The notes: generated from the sequence alone by a model not told the origin. DNA of 64,000 bases from Bacteroidaceae bacterium (GCA_017466065.1 JAFTUV010000026.1:14814-78813), one strand, 5' to 3'. Shown: positions 54,491-63,546, counted from the stretch's first letter. Numbers and translations are program-made.

Positions 54491-57400
54491 TTATTTGCTT
54501 ATATAAACCTTTTCGCCGTTCACAATGTAAATTCCGCTTGTGGTAATTTCTTTCAATTTGCGTCCTGTGAGGTCGTAAATGGTATTCTCGTAGCTCTCTT
54601 TGTCAACAATCATATTGGTGATTCCTGTTGTTCCGCCACCGGGGAACACTATGCTCAATGCGGCGGCTTTTTGTGCTTCTCCGCTTATCTTTAAATAGGA
54701 TTTGTTGTTGTAGAGCTTAAAGGCCGATACTTTGCGGTAGAAGCCGGCGTTGTTGTTCTTGACGGTGAGAATGTATTTTGTGTTGTCGTCCTCGATGCTT
54801 ACATCGGCGTATGTGGTGCTCTTATTGTCGCTACCCTCGAAGCCTGCAAGCATATTCTCCTCGATTGCTGTTCCGTAACTTATCGAGGGGATAAATTCAT
54901 AGTCGTTGGCTGCTCCGGTTATTATGGCTCCGGTGTTGGCGGGAATTATTCCGTCTGTGAGCTCTTCGAGTGTTATTATGCCGGTGCTGTTACCACTCTC
55001 ATCGGCAGTGCCCATCGAGGGCTTTTCTTTTGCAACGTAGGCTGTAATTCCTTCGGGTATGCTCACTGCCTCGCTGGCATAGAATGTTCCTATTTCATAT
55101 TGTCCGATGGTGCTTGTTACCGTGTAGTAGCTATACTCTCCATTGGTTATTTCGTCGATGGTGAGCGGCACATATACTATGCAGTAACCGTTGGGGCCCT
55201 CTTCGTAAAGGAAGCCTATGGTGCCGTCGGCCTGCGGGAGCATTGTAGAGTAGGCCGATTCTGTCGAACTTACCTCCAAGCCTTTGGTCCAGTTCTCGGC
55301 AAAGGTTACAGGAGTGTAGGGGGTGCTGTAATCCATCTCCTTATAATATATTGTAACCTTCTCACGGATGTTTCCGGTTGATGCCGATTGCAGCATTATG
55401 TCGCAAATTGCACCGTCGCTGTTGCGTATTGCTTTCAGTTTCAGAATTTCGCCATTGCTGGGGTTGCCGCTTCCGTACGAAATACCTCCCGTCTGCTGGT
55501 GGCTTGCAACGGGTGTGCTCCACGAACCTTCGCCGCTTGCAATGTCGGTGAATGTGAATATGTTGAAATAGCGTCCGTAGTATTTGCGGCTGCTGATGAT
55601 TATTGTTCCGTCGGGCAGTTCTTCGCATTTTGCTTCGTCACCACCGGGCACGCAAACATCGCCAAGCAGTTGCCACGTTTCGCCAAAGTCGTCGGAGTAA
55701 ACGACGCGGTTCAAGTGCGAAACATTGCCGTTATATACCTCGCGCACCAGCAAGGCTGCATACAAGCGGTAGTAGTCGCTACCCTCGGCCTTGAAGATGC
55801 GGCTTTGGAATATGCGACCCGAAGCGAAGAACATACTGTAAGCATCGGGGAGTATGGCTTCGTAGTTGTTGGGGTTCTCGCTATTGTAGAGTGTGCTTAC
55901 ATCCATAAACATTGCTGTTACATTTTCGGGCTCGTCCCAGTTTACACCACCATCGTGGCTGCGCAGGCGTGCCATATAATTGTGGCTTGTTTCTGTTGCG
56001 TAGGGGAAGGCCTGTTTGCCGGCAACACACATTATAAGAACTTCGTCGCTTTCGCGGTCGGCAACGAGGGCCGCATCGCCGAATCCATAATCAAAGACAT
56101 TGTTGTAGGTTGTACCATTCTCGGTAATTCCCTGCCCGGTACCGTTGGCAATGAATTCTTCATCGGTCCAAGTGGTGTAATCGCTCGAACGGCGTATTTT
56201 TATATCAACCTCGGCAAATCCGATGTCATTGCCGCCGGGGCGATGGTCGGCAACTGCAAGCAGATTGCCATCTTTGGTTACCGCAAATGCCGGGATGCGG
56301 TAGGGGCGGTTCATTGTTTCGTCGTTGGAGTAGTAGATGTATTGGTATTTGTTGTCGGCATCGACGCTGTACTGCGCGGTGATGCTTGCTCCTCCTTCGG
56401 GTATTGTGGCATCGGTGTAGTCGGTGGCGGTACCCTCACTGTTGATGAAGCCATCGAAGATGTAGCCGCGGTAGATGGTGGTGTTGCCAAGTGTGAAGGT
56501 TGAATTTATTGGCAGATAATAGGTTTTTGCTTCTACACTTCCTTTTACACGGGTGTTTGTTGTGGTGCCGTTTATCGTGAACGACATTTCGGCTACACGG
56601 GTGTTTGCGTGATAGGGCTGTGTGCCTGTCACGTTTATCTGCATAGTCAAGGGATTTTTGTCGATTACATCGAACTGCCAACGGCTGCCGCCGTCGTTGG
56701 CATCGTACAGTTGTGCGTATTTGCCAACGCCGCTATAAGCATTGAGGCTCATTGCGGTGTTACCGCTCGGCACAATAGCGTATGAGATACCGTTGTTAAG
56801 GAGTTTCCAAGTGGTGGCATCGGCAACGGCGGTCATAGTCGTTTCCGTGCCGCTGCTTGTTGCCGTAACGTGCAGGGCAAGCGATGCGCCGGCTTCCATA
56901 TTCTGTAATTTAAAACCATCGGCGAGGTTGCCTACAAGGTACCATATTCCGGCTGTGTTCGACAGGTCGGTAGCGCGTGTAACGCCTTTCAATGTGCCAT
57001 CCTCGGTTATGTAGCTGATGCTGTACCCGGGATTGTTGTTGTGTTTGATGCGCACAGGAGTGTCGCCAAATTTTTCCGAGAAGATAAGGTGGTTGAATTT
57101 TACATCGTAGGTAGAGTTTGCTGCGGGAACGAGTGTAAAGGGTTCTGCCAACTTCGTGTCGCTGTTAAATTCATAAATGCCGTCTAACGAATATGTTGTG
57201 TAGCAGCCAATGGTCACTGTTACCGTGCTGTTGGTTATTGTGGCATCTTTGGCAACAATGAAACTTGCCGGCAGTGTTTTTGTCTCGCCGTTCCAAGTTA
57301 CCGAACCGTCGGCCATTGTGGCATTTGTTGTAAAGTTTATTACATACTCATTCTCATGCTCATCGACGGGAACAAATACATAGTCGCTGCACCAAGAGCC

Positions 57401-59020
57401 GTTGTTCACGGGTGTGCCATTCTGGTTGAACGATGTTCCGTCGGCTGCCATCACCATATATTTGCCGCCCGAGGAGCCTTCGTTGTAGAGCGACATTGCG
57501 CCAACGCCGCTGTGTGCTGCATCGTCGGTGAGTTTAAAGCTGTACGCTTCGTCCGACAGGGTGAGGCTCTTGTTGGCATAAGAGAGATATTTGCCGCTTC
57601 CGTTCAAGAAGTAGTATGAACCATCGTCGTTGGTAGTCCGTGTCCAGATGTAGTTGGCATCGTTGGGGAGGTAGTCGGTGGCGTTGGCGAGTGCACTGCT
57701 GCTGTTTACATACAGGTAGCGGTTTATGTATGTGCCGTCGCTCTGCTTGGTGTTTGCTGCAATATAGAAGTTGTTTGTGCTCTCTTCCTCTTCTTCCTCG
57801 GCAGTTTGGGTGAGCGTTATTCCTGTGAGGCCATAGAAACATCCGTTGTTGGTTGTTCCTTTATAAAGGGTGAGCTTTATGGTGAGTGTGCCGCTTTCGT
57901 TCGCTTGAATATCAAAGCCGTTGAACTCAATGCTCTTTGTGTCGCCGGCATTGCTGTTAACCATAATGCTCTCGTCGGTCTTTGATCCTATTTGCGTGCC
58001 GTTTGCAGTGAGCGTGAAATTACAATGGCGTGTTTCTGTTGCCGGTTGCAGATTACCAACTGAATTTACTGCCACGCTTGTAAAGGTTACGCTGTTGAAT
58101 TTATAACCGGCAATATTGTTTATGGTAAGTGTGTAGGTGATGGGGCTGTCGGCATTTGTGTCTTTTGTGTTGGTGTTCGCGCAAAGAACATCGGTGCGTG
58201 TTGCCATAGTGTTGCCGGTGTTCCAAGCGTCAGATGCGGCTGTGGCTGCGATTGTTGCCGACGGCAGGCTTGCTGCATTGTCGTTGGCGTCGGTGATTGT
58301 TACCGTGGAGTTGTCGAGCGCGTCGCCACGGGTGAACGAGAAGTTTAAGCGGCTGTAATCTTCCTCGGCAGTGGGGTATGTGATGGCTGCAATGGCTTCT
58401 GCGTCGAGAGCTGCGTCGAAGAACTGTACCGAGTTAATCTGTCCGGCAAAAACATCCCATCCTGTGGTGGTGTTTACCATTCCTCCGCCTACATAGACTT
58501 TTGCATTTTCATTTGTAGCAAGGTGTGCAAAATCCTGAAAACTTTCTCCCAAGGAGTTTGTATTTTCGAGAGTGCCGTTTATGTAGGACTTGAATGTGCT
58601 GTTATCCTTGTCGAGCACATATACAATCTTGTAGTTGGTCGATGCGCTTAAAACTGTGGTATTTGCAGAATAGACATCACCGCCGCGCGACGAGGTAATA
58701 TATGCAACTTTGTTGCCGTTCATTCCCAATCCCACATAGGGCGAGGCAGCTGTGCCAATGGCTGTGCTGCCGGCTGCCTCGGTGGGGTCGGCAACGCCAA
58801 CGAGTACTTTACGGCCGCTTATGCTTGCGGGCATAGTTACATCCACGGCGACTGTAAGGTTGGTCTTGGCCATTATTTGTGCCGCTGTTTCGCTGTTAAC
58901 CTCATAGGGGTAGGTCGCTTCTTTTACATCCAGCAATCTTGCAAACGGTGTTTGGGCTTGCACAAATTGTGGCGTCAAGGTGATTAGGGCAATGAGAATT
59001 GCCGATAAGATTCTTTTCAT
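54491..59020 (-). CDS. Multidomain exo-alpha-sialidase (GH33)
   Basis: 1509 residues, secreted (signal 1-22, FVQAQ). Order: LamG/concanavalin-like domain (about 30-215), the beta module shared with the 782-residue protein (220-405), ricin-like and further beta domains (about 410-880), then the sialidase propeller (about 895-1290). The propeller has YRIP near 906, Asp-boxes SHDGGVNW and SDDFGETW, and the active-site stretch CEELPDGTIIISSRKYYGRY. A C-terminal beta domain and the tail IYDLTGRKLKEI...GIYIVNGEKVYISK close it. It releases terminal sialic acid from host glycans. No nan genes lie nearby. Confidence 0.9.
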   Translation of the reverse strand: MKRILSAILIALITLTPQFVQAQTPFARLLDVKEATYPYEVNSETAAQIMAKTNLTVAVDVTMPASISGRKVLVGVADPTEAAGSTAIGTAASPYVGLGMNGNKVAYITSSRGGDVYSANTTVLSASTNYKIVYVLDKDNSTFKSYINGTLENTNSLGESFQDFAHLATNENAKVYVGGGMVNTTTGWDVFAGQINSVQFFDAALDAEAIAAITYPTAEEDYSRLNFSFTRGDALDNSTVTITDANDNAASLPSATIAATAASDAWNTGNTMATRTDVLCANTNTKDTNADSPITYTLTINNIAGYKFNSVTFTSVAVNSVGNLQPATETRHCNFTLTANGTQIGSKTDESIMVNSNAGDTKSIEFNGFDIQANESGTLTIKLTLYKGTTNNGCFYGLTGITLTQTAEEEEEESTNNFYIAANTKQSDGTYINRYLYVNSSSALANATDYLPNDANYIWTRTTNDDGSYYFLNGSGKYLSYANKSLTLSDEAYSFKLTDDAAHSGVGAMSLYNEGSSGGKYMVMAADGTSFNQNGTPVNNGSWCSDYVFVPVDEHENEYVINFTTNATMADGSVTWNGETKTLPASFIVAKDATITNSTVTVTIGCYTTYSLDGIYEFNSDTKLAEPFTLVPAANSTYDVKFNHLIFSEKFGDTPVRIKHNNNPGYSISYITEDGTLKGVTRATDLSNTAGIWYLVGNLADGFKLQNMEAGASLALHVTATSSGTETTMTAVADATTWKLLNNGISYAIVPSGNTAMSLNAYSGVGKYAQLYDANDGGSRWQFDVIDKNPLTMQINVTGTQPYHANTRVAEMSFTINGTTTNTRVKGSVEAKTYYLPINSTFTLGNTTIYRGYIFDGFINSEGTATDYTDATIPEGGASITAQYSVDADNKYQYIYYSNDETMNRPYRIPAFAVTKDGNLLAVADHRPGGNDIGFAEVDIKIRRSSDYTTWTDEEFIANGTGQGITENGTTYNNVFDYGFGDAALVADRESDEVLIMCVAGKQAFPYATETSHNYMARLRSHDGGVNWDEPENVTAMFMDVSTLYNSENPNNYEAILPDAYSMFFASGRIFQSRIFKAEGSDYYRLYAALLVREVYNGNVSHLNRVVYSDDFGETWQLLGDVCVPGGDEAKCEELPDGTIIISSRKYYGRYFNIFTFTDIASGEGSWSTPVASHQQTGGISYGSGNPSNGEILKLKAIRNSDGAICDIMLQSASTGNIREKVTIYYKEMDYSTPYTPVTFAENWTKGLEVSSTESAYSTMLPQADGTIGFLYEEGPNGYCIVYVPLTIDEITNGEYSYYTVTSTIGQYEIGTFYASEAVSIPEGITAYVAKEKPSMGTADESGNSTGIITLEELTDGIIPANTGAIITGAANDYEFIPSISYGTAIEENMLAGFEGSDNKSTTYADVSIEDDNTKYILTVKNNNAGFYRKVSAFKLYNNKSYLKISGEAQKAAALSIVFPGGGTTGITNMIVDKESYENTIYDLTGRKLKEITTSGIYIVNGEKVYISK

Positions 59021-59065
59021 AAATTTTTCTATAAATAGTTATTGATTGCTTCTTTTTGCAATCTA

Positions 59066-59073
59066 CAAAAATA
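59066..59073 (-). promoter_or_regulatory. -7-like box before the sialidase
   Basis: TATTTTTG on the minus strand, 46 nt before the start codon. No matching -33 element is seen. Confidence 0.4.
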
Positions 59074-59214
59074 TTAAATTTGTTTAAATTCTTGCCGTTT
59101 TTGCGATGTTTGTGCTCTGTTTTCAACGAAAAAAGAATTCTTATCGGTGAATGGCGCTGCGGGTGGGTTGTATAATTTGCCCCTTTTGTTCTCCTGTCTT
59201 AAAAAAACAAATGA

Positions 59215-59241
59215 GAGGGCGAACAAAAAATGCTCGCCCTC
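59215..59241 (-). terminator. Terminator of the apbE unit
   Basis: Stem GAGGGCGA / TCGCCCTC around an 11-nt loop, followed in the minus direction by TCATTTGTTTTTTT. Confidence 0.8.
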
Positions 59242-59258
59242 CTTTCGTTGCGTAATCC

Positions 59259-60248
59259 TTATTGGTATTTCCCGAATTGTTTTGTTTCTTTTGTTTGCAG
59301 CTTGCCGTCCGGGGTGCTGTATATGAAAAGCGCGTCTATGCTGTGCTTCTCGCAGTAGGCGAGTGAGGCGTCGAGCCCCATAACCATAAAGGCGGTGGCA
59401 AGGGCGTCGGCAGTGGCGCAGTCGTCGGCAACCACGGTGGCCGACAGCAGGTTGTGTGTCACGGGGTAGCCTGTGCGTGGGTCTATGGTGTGTGCAACCT
59501 TCTTGCCGTCGATGTAGTGGTAGTTGCGGTAGTTGCCCGATGTTGCCATTGCTTTGTTGCTTATGTGTATTATTTCTTGCAGCCCGTTGTTCTGTCCTGT
59601 GGCATCGTCAATGGGCTTGTTGATGCCAATTGCCCAACGTTTGCCTTTGTCGTTTGTGCCCTTTGTCACAATTTCGCCGCCAATCTCCACCATAAAGTTC
59701 TTCACTCCTTTTGCTTCGAGGGCGCGTGCCACTTCGTCGCAGCCGAAGCCTTTGGCTATGGCACTGCAATCGAGCATTGTTTGCGGGTGTTGTTTCACTA
59801 TCTTGCCGTTGTTGTATGCAACTGTTGTGTAGCCGATGAAACGGCGCAGTGAGTCGATGGTGAGCGAGTCGGTGGCAATGCCTTTTTTGAAGCCGAAGCC
59901 CCAAGCGTTTACAAGGGGTGCCACGGTAATATCGAATGCTCCGTCGGTTTTTCCCGAAATTTCCTGTGCAAGGGTGAATACTTTGAGGAATGTGCTGTCG
60001 GGGGTAATTTCCTCGCCGTTGTTTATGGCGGTTATTGTCGATTGCTTGTTGAAGGCGGATAGTGAGTTGTCCACGCGCATCATCGCTGCTTTTATGGTTG
60101 CGTGCAGGTCGTCGTTGCTTTGGTAGGTGATGTTGTAGTATGTGCCGAATACCTTTCCGCTCACATTCTTGTAGGGAACGTTGCGGGTTATTACATAGAT
60201 GCTGCCTGCCACCAGAAAGAGCAGGAATGCTATTTGCCAGATTTTCAT
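59259..60248 (-). CDS. apbE: FAD:protein FMN transferase
   Basis: 329 residues with an N-terminal membrane anchor or uncleaved signal (about 5-21). GTYYNITY, NSLSAFNKQST, FDITVAPLVNAWGFG, LDCSAIAKGFGCDEVA, VEIGGEIVTKG and the Mg-binding ATADALATAFMVMG are ApbE blocks. It covalently attaches FMN to Thr/Ser residues of extracytoplasmic redox subunits such as Rnf and Nqr. No such subunit is encoded nearby. It is the last gene of a minus-strand unit with DUF6048 and DUF6452. Confidence 0.94.
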   Translation of the reverse strand: MKIWQIAFLLFLVAGSIYVITRNVPYKNVSGKVFGTYYNITYQSNDDLHATIKAAMMRVDNSLSAFNKQSTITAINNGEEITPDSTFLKVFTLAQEISGKTDGAFDITVAPLVNAWGFGFKKGIATDSLTIDSLRRFIGYTTVAYNNGKIVKQHPQTMLDCSAIAKGFGCDEVARALEAKGVKNFMVEIGGEIVTKGTNDKGKRWAIGINKPIDDATGQNNGLQEIIHISNKAMATSGNYRNYHYIDGKKVAHTIDPRTGYPVTHNLLSATVVADDCATADALATAFMVMGLDASLAYCEKHSIDALFIYSTPDGKLQTKETKQFGKYQ

Positions 60249-60260
60249 ATAGTTTGTCGG

Positions 60261-60959
60261 TTATTGGTTCTTGCCGAAAGGTATATCCATTATGAGGCTG
60301 AATGTTCCGCCGAAGGCGCTGCTTTTATTTTCGCCGTATCCCGGAATGTACCACACTTGTGAACTCTCGCCTTCGCCCTCTTTCAGGCGGCTTTTGTATC
60401 TCACGCTCCATCCAAGATGAAATATTTTCCACACTTTCACCTGCACGCCCACTCCAAGCTCGAACCACGAGCAGGTGGCTTTTACATCGGTGAGGTCGAG
60501 CTCTGTTGTTCCGCCCCACACGGGGTCGGTTATTGCGGGGCTTTTTACATCGTATTTGGCCTTTGTCCAGCCGTAACGGGCGAGGGCATATAGCTTGTAT
60601 CCGCCCAACTTGCCTTTTTTCTTGTAGAGGAAGTTGTAGTTCATACCCACGCGAAAGTAGGGCGCACTCGATTTATAATATATGCCCGTCATTTCGTCGG
60701 TGGTGTCGGTGCTGCCGTAGCCAATCTCCACCGTGGGGAAGAAACGGTTGCCAAGATTGGCCTGCACGGCCACTTCACTGCTCACATAGTCGTCGAACAG
60801 GGTGTTGATGTAACCGTATGCATCTACTCCAACGCTCACACCTTTGAAGGCGAATGTGCTCTCTTCGTCGGTGTTACCGTTGGCTGTCTGTGCTGCCACC
60901 GGTTGCGACAGCAATAATAGCAGCAGGCTACTGATAAAAATAAATCCTGATGTTCTCAT
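60261..60959 (-). CDS. DUF6048 outer-membrane-type protein
   Basis: 232 residues: signal peptide (1-23, PVAAQ), then a predicted eight-strand barrel (GVSVGVDAYGYINTLF, FFPTVEIGYG, YFRVGMNYNFLY, HLGWSVRYKSRL) ending in an amphipathic strand. It fits the DUF6048 family as I know it. It overlaps the start of the DUF6452 gene product's 3' end by 32 nt, an overlap also suggestive of coupling. Confidence 0.75.
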   Translation of the reverse strand: MRTSGFIFISSLLLLLLSQPVAAQTANGNTDEESTFAFKGVSVGVDAYGYINTLFDDYVSSEVAVQANLGNRFFPTVEIGYGSTDTTDEMTGIYYKSSAPYFRVGMNYNFLYKKKGKLGGYKLYALARYGWTKAKYDVKSPAITDPVWGGTTELDLTDVKATCSWFELGVGVQVKVWKIFHLGWSVRYKSRLKEGEGESSQVWYIPGYGENKSSAFGGTFSLIMDIPFGKNQ

Positions 60960-61410
60960 TGCCGTTGAAGTTTACTGCGTTGTTTACTATTGCTGCGCCT
61001 TCTATCCACACATTGGTGCATTTTACTTGCTCTATCTGGTGGTGTATGAGTATTCCGCACTCCATAGATTGGTAGAATGGCTTTGTTGTGTGGTCTACAT
61101 AGAGCGAGTCGGTGCTGTTGTCCTCGTAGTGAAAAACCACAGTGTCGGTATTCTGTGCGTAGCTCATAGGGAGCGATATTACTGTTGCATCGGTTATGTG
61201 GTTGACAATCACTGAGTCCTTTCCGTTCACCATAAGCGACACGGTGAGAGGGGTGGGGTTGGCGTATGGTGCTTCTTGGCCGTCGGCAAGGGTGTAGAAG
61301 GTGATGTTATTGTACGAAATGTTGTTAAGGTCGCAGTCGTACCCATTGTCGCATCCCACCCACGTGAGCATAAGTGCCAACATCGTTATTATGTTTCCTA
61401 TCTTTTTCAT
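60928..61410 (-). CDS. DUF6452 lipoprotein
   Basis: 160 residues with a lipobox WVGC (Cys20) and a beta-sandwich-like body (ITFYTLADGQEAPY, LTVSLMVNGKDSVIV). Two later cysteines may pair. It matches the DUF6452 family and typically precedes DUF6048. The gene starts 1 nt after the glycosyltransferase gene ends, so it is part of the same unit. Confidence 0.72.
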   Translation of the reverse strand: MKKIGNIITMLALMLTWVGCDNGYDCDLNNISYNNITFYTLADGQEAPYANPTPLTVSLMVNGKDSVIVNHITDATVISLPMSYAQNTDTVVFHYEDNSTDSLYVDHTTKPFYQSMECGILIHHQIEQVKCTNVWIEGAAIVNNAVNFNGNENIRIYFYQ

Positions 61411-61411
61411 T

Positions 61412-62362
61412 TTAAATCTCTTTGGCTACGTTATATTTATTCCTCTCCTGCGAATTGCGGCTTATAAGCTCGGCTATGAAGCCTGTGAGGAACAGTTGCG
61501 TGCCCAGCAGTATCATTGTGAGGGCTATGTAGAAGTAGGGTGAGTCGGTGACAAGGCGTGCCGGCTCGTTGCAGGCGAGGCTGTATAGTTTGTTGGCACC
61601 AAGGATGAATGCCGAAATGAAGCCTATGAGGAAGGTGATGGTTCCCCACAGCCCGAAGATGTGCATAGGGCGGTAGCCGAATTTCGAAAGGAACCACAGC
61701 GACATAAGGTCGAGGTAGCCGTGGAAGAAACGGCTGATGCCGAATTTGCTCTTGCCATATTTGCGTGCCTGATGGTGCACCACAAGCTCGCCAATCTTGG
61801 AGTAACCGGCGTTCTTGGCAAGGTAGGGGATGTAGCGGTGCATATCGCCATACACTTCGATGCTTTTCACTACCTCTTGGCGGTAGGCTTTGAGCCCGCA
61901 GTTAAAGTCGTGCAGGTTCTTTATTCCCGACACTTTGCGTGCCGTGGCGTTGAACAGCTTGGTGGGCAGTGTCTTGCTCAATGGGTCGTAACGCTTCTGT
62001 TTGTAGCCCGATATCAGGTCGTATCCCTCCTCGGTGATAAGGCGATAGAGCTCGGGAATTTCGTCGGGGCTGTCTTGCAGGTCGGCGTCCATAGTAATTA
62101 CCACGTTGCCCTGCGCACGTTCGAATCCGCAATAGAGTGCCGGCGATTTTCCGTAGTTGCGGCGGAACTTTATTCCGTGTATACAGGGATTTTTCTCTTT
62201 AAGGCTCTCTATTACATTCCACGAATTGTCGGTGCTGCCGTCGTTTATGAATATTATTTCGTAGCTGAAATTGTGCCTCTTCATAACTCTCTCTATCCAA
62301 ACTGCAAGCTCGGGGAGCGACTCGGCCTCGTTGTATAGTGGTATAATTACTGATATATCCAT
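61412..62362 (-). CDS. GT2 glycosyltransferase, DPM1-like, with two C-terminal TM helices
   Basis: 316 residues. DISVIIPLYNEAESLPELAV, INDGSTDNSWNVI, RNYGKSPALYCGF and the DxD-type MDADLQDSPDEIPEL are GT2 signatures. Two helices (about 235-260 and 275-300) anchor it in the inner membrane. It likely moves a sugar onto undecaprenyl phosphate or a similar lipid. The frame extends upstream to 62449 through a promoter repeat, and the ATG at 62362 is clearly correct. Confidence 0.9.
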   Translation of the reverse strand: MDISVIIPLYNEAESLPELAVWIERVMKRHNFSYEIIFINDGSTDNSWNVIESLKEKNPCIHGIKFRRNYGKSPALYCGFERAQGNVVITMDADLQDSPDEIPELYRLITEEGYDLISGYKQKRYDPLSKTLPTKLFNATARKVSGIKNLHDFNCGLKAYRQEVVKSIEVYGDMHRYIPYLAKNAGYSKIGELVVHHQARKYGKSKFGISRFFHGYLDLMSLWFLSKFGYRPMHIFGLWGTITFLIGFISAFILGANKLYSLACNEPARLVTDSPYFYIALTMILLGTQLFLTGFIAELISRNSQERNKYNVAKEI

Positions 62363-62420
62363 TTTAATTTGCCTATTTTGTTTTTTACTGCGGGTGCAGC
62401 CTATTTTGGTGATTTCTTCA

Positions 62421-62450
62421 CAAAGATAGTGCAAACGAGCAAAATGCAAA
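62421..62450 (-). promoter_or_regulatory. Promoter of the glycosyltransferase, proximal copy
   Basis: TTTG (62447-62450) - 18 nt - TATCTTTG (62421-62428) on the minus strand, 58 nt before the start codon. A second copy lies at 62502-62531 in the next repeat. Confidence 0.65.
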
Positions 62451-62501
62451 GTTTACTTTGAGATTTTACTGCGAGTGCAGCCTATTTTGGTGATTTCTTC
62501 A

Positions 62502-62531
62502 CAAAGATAGTGCAAACGAGCAAAATGCAAA
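62502..62531 (-). promoter_or_regulatory. Promoter of the glycosyltransferase, distal copy
   Basis: Same -33/-7 pair as the proximal copy, one 81-bp unit farther upstream (TATCTTTG at 62502-62509). Confidence 0.55.
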
Positions 62532-62562
62532 GTTTACTTTGAGATTTTACTGCGAGTGCAGC

Positions 62563-63090
62563 CTATTTTGGTGATTTCTTCACAAAGATAGCGATTATAA
62601 ATGTAATAATTGGTGAGAAGAGTAGATTTGTTCCTAAAATCTGCAACACCATATTGCGTGGGGAGAGCGATTTAAGAATTTCGGCGGTGGTGCTGAACTG
62701 CTCTTTCAACCGGGCATCTGCCCCCTCCATATTTATTATGGCGTCGAACTGTTCCTGTATAATGCTCATAAAATATCCTCCGTCGATAAAGAGAAAATAT
62801 ATGAGTTGTGCCACCGACGAGAGTAATGCTGCGCACGCGAACATTATCATAAGAAAGAACCACGCCTCCGCAAGCGTCATTCTGTTATCTCTTTCGCGCT
62901 TGCGGTAGATTATGGCAAGGCGTGCGGCTATTATGGGGGTTGCTGCAAAAAGAGTGATGAAGAGGGTAGAGAAGAGTGGCGATTTTAGCCCTATCAGATA
63001 GAATATATTGGTGAGTATTGCTACTGCACCCAATATTGTGCCGTAGGACATTGCTTTTTCGCTTGTGGCTTTTATGCTGTTTTCTTGCAT
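62563..63090 (-). CDS. DUF4199 membrane protein
   Basis: 175 residues with four predicted helices (about 14-32, 40-60, 75-100, 150-170) and a DUF4199-like arrangement. The function is unknown. Its 3' end (codons for IFVKKSPK and the stop) is contained in the 81-bp repeat unit. The frame extends upstream to 63159 but the ATG at 63090 fits the family. A TATCTTCG box on the minus strand (63116-63123) lies 26 nt upstream. Confidence 0.75.
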   Translation of the reverse strand: MQENSIKATSEKAMSYGTILGAVAILTNIFYLIGLKSPLFSTLFITLFAATPIIAARLAIIYRKRERDNRMTLAEAWFFLMIMFACAALLSSVAQLIYFLFIDGGYFMSIIQEQFDAIINMEGADARLKEQFSTTAEILKSLSPRNMVLQILGTNLLFSPIITFIIAIFVKKSPK

Positions 63091-63115
63091 ACTTGCTCTT
63101 TTTAGAAGTTGTTGG

Positions 63116-63123
63116 CGAAGATA
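63116..63123 (-). promoter_or_regulatory. -7-like box before the DUF4199 gene
   Basis: TATCTTCG on the minus strand, one base off the consensus. No well-spaced -33 element is seen. Confidence 0.4.
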
Positions 63124-63199
63124 GTAAAAATATCCAATAAGTAAAAATATATGGCTCAATCTGTTTATTATGGAGAGTGTCGATAAACGCGCAACGAAA

Positions 63200-63229
63200 C
63201 GCAGGGGCCGACCGGTGTGTCTGCCCCAA
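63200..63229. repeat. Dispersed repeat family D, copy at 63.2 kb
   Basis: GCAGGGGCCGACCGGTGTGT followed by CTGCCCC. Confidence 0.7.
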
Positions 63230-63364
63230 AAGGAAAGGATTGTGTCATTCTATATTTGCAAGGTCATTGGCTCGTTTTACATTTCGCCACCCACGTGGCA
63301 TAAACTTCGTCTATGCTTCACGCGACCATTGGCTGCAAAACTCGCCGATAACAAACATTGTGAT

Positions 63365-63434
63365 GTCATTTCGAACGTATGTGAGAAATCTATAACCATT
63401 GTTGCAAGAGATTTCTCCCTGCGGTCGAAATGAC
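63365..63434. repeat. Dispersed palindromic repeat family B, copy at 63 kb
   Basis: GTCATTTCGAACGTATGTGA...AGAGATTTCTCCCTGCGGTC...AAATGAC. It is almost identical to the 47-kb copy, including ATAACCATTGTTG in the loop. Confidence 0.9.
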
Positions 63435-63452
63435 AAGGTGAAGCAGAAACGC

Positions 63453-63500
63453 AACTCCTCCACCGCAGGGCGGTCCCCCTCCTCTCACGGAGGAGGAGTT
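63453..63500. repeat. Dispersed repeat family A, copy 3 (inverted)
   Basis: AACTCCTCCACCGCAGGGCG...CCTCCTCTCACGGAGGAGGAG, the reverse complement of the 47-kb copies. Confidence 0.85.
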
Positions 63501-63518
63501 TACAAAAAAAGCACGCAA

Positions 63519-63546
63519 CGTAGGGGCGGAGCGGTGTGTCTGCCCA
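63519..63546. repeat. Dispersed repeat family D, copy at 63.5 kb
   Basis: CGTAGGGGCGGAGCGGTGTG followed by TCTGCCCA. Confidence 0.7.

Larger units (their letters stand above)
62383..62591. repeat. 81-bp tandem repeat, about 2.6 copies
   Basis: Exact period 81 (62383-62463, 62464-62544, then a partial copy to 62591). The partial copy lies over the last ~29 nt of the DUF4199 gene, including its stop codon. Each full unit carries a minus-strand TATCTTTG and, 18 nt upstream, TTTG. Only a C/T and a G/A difference separates the first two copies. Confidence 0.95.

Noticed and set aside
55388..56503. 371-codon open frame antisense to the sialidase
   Set aside because: It lies across the catalytic propeller; cysteine/valine-rich low-sense protein typical of an antisense shadow.
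62383..62591. Possible CRISPR array
   Set aside because: 81-bp exact tandem units without unique spacers and no cas genes; it is a tandem duplication.
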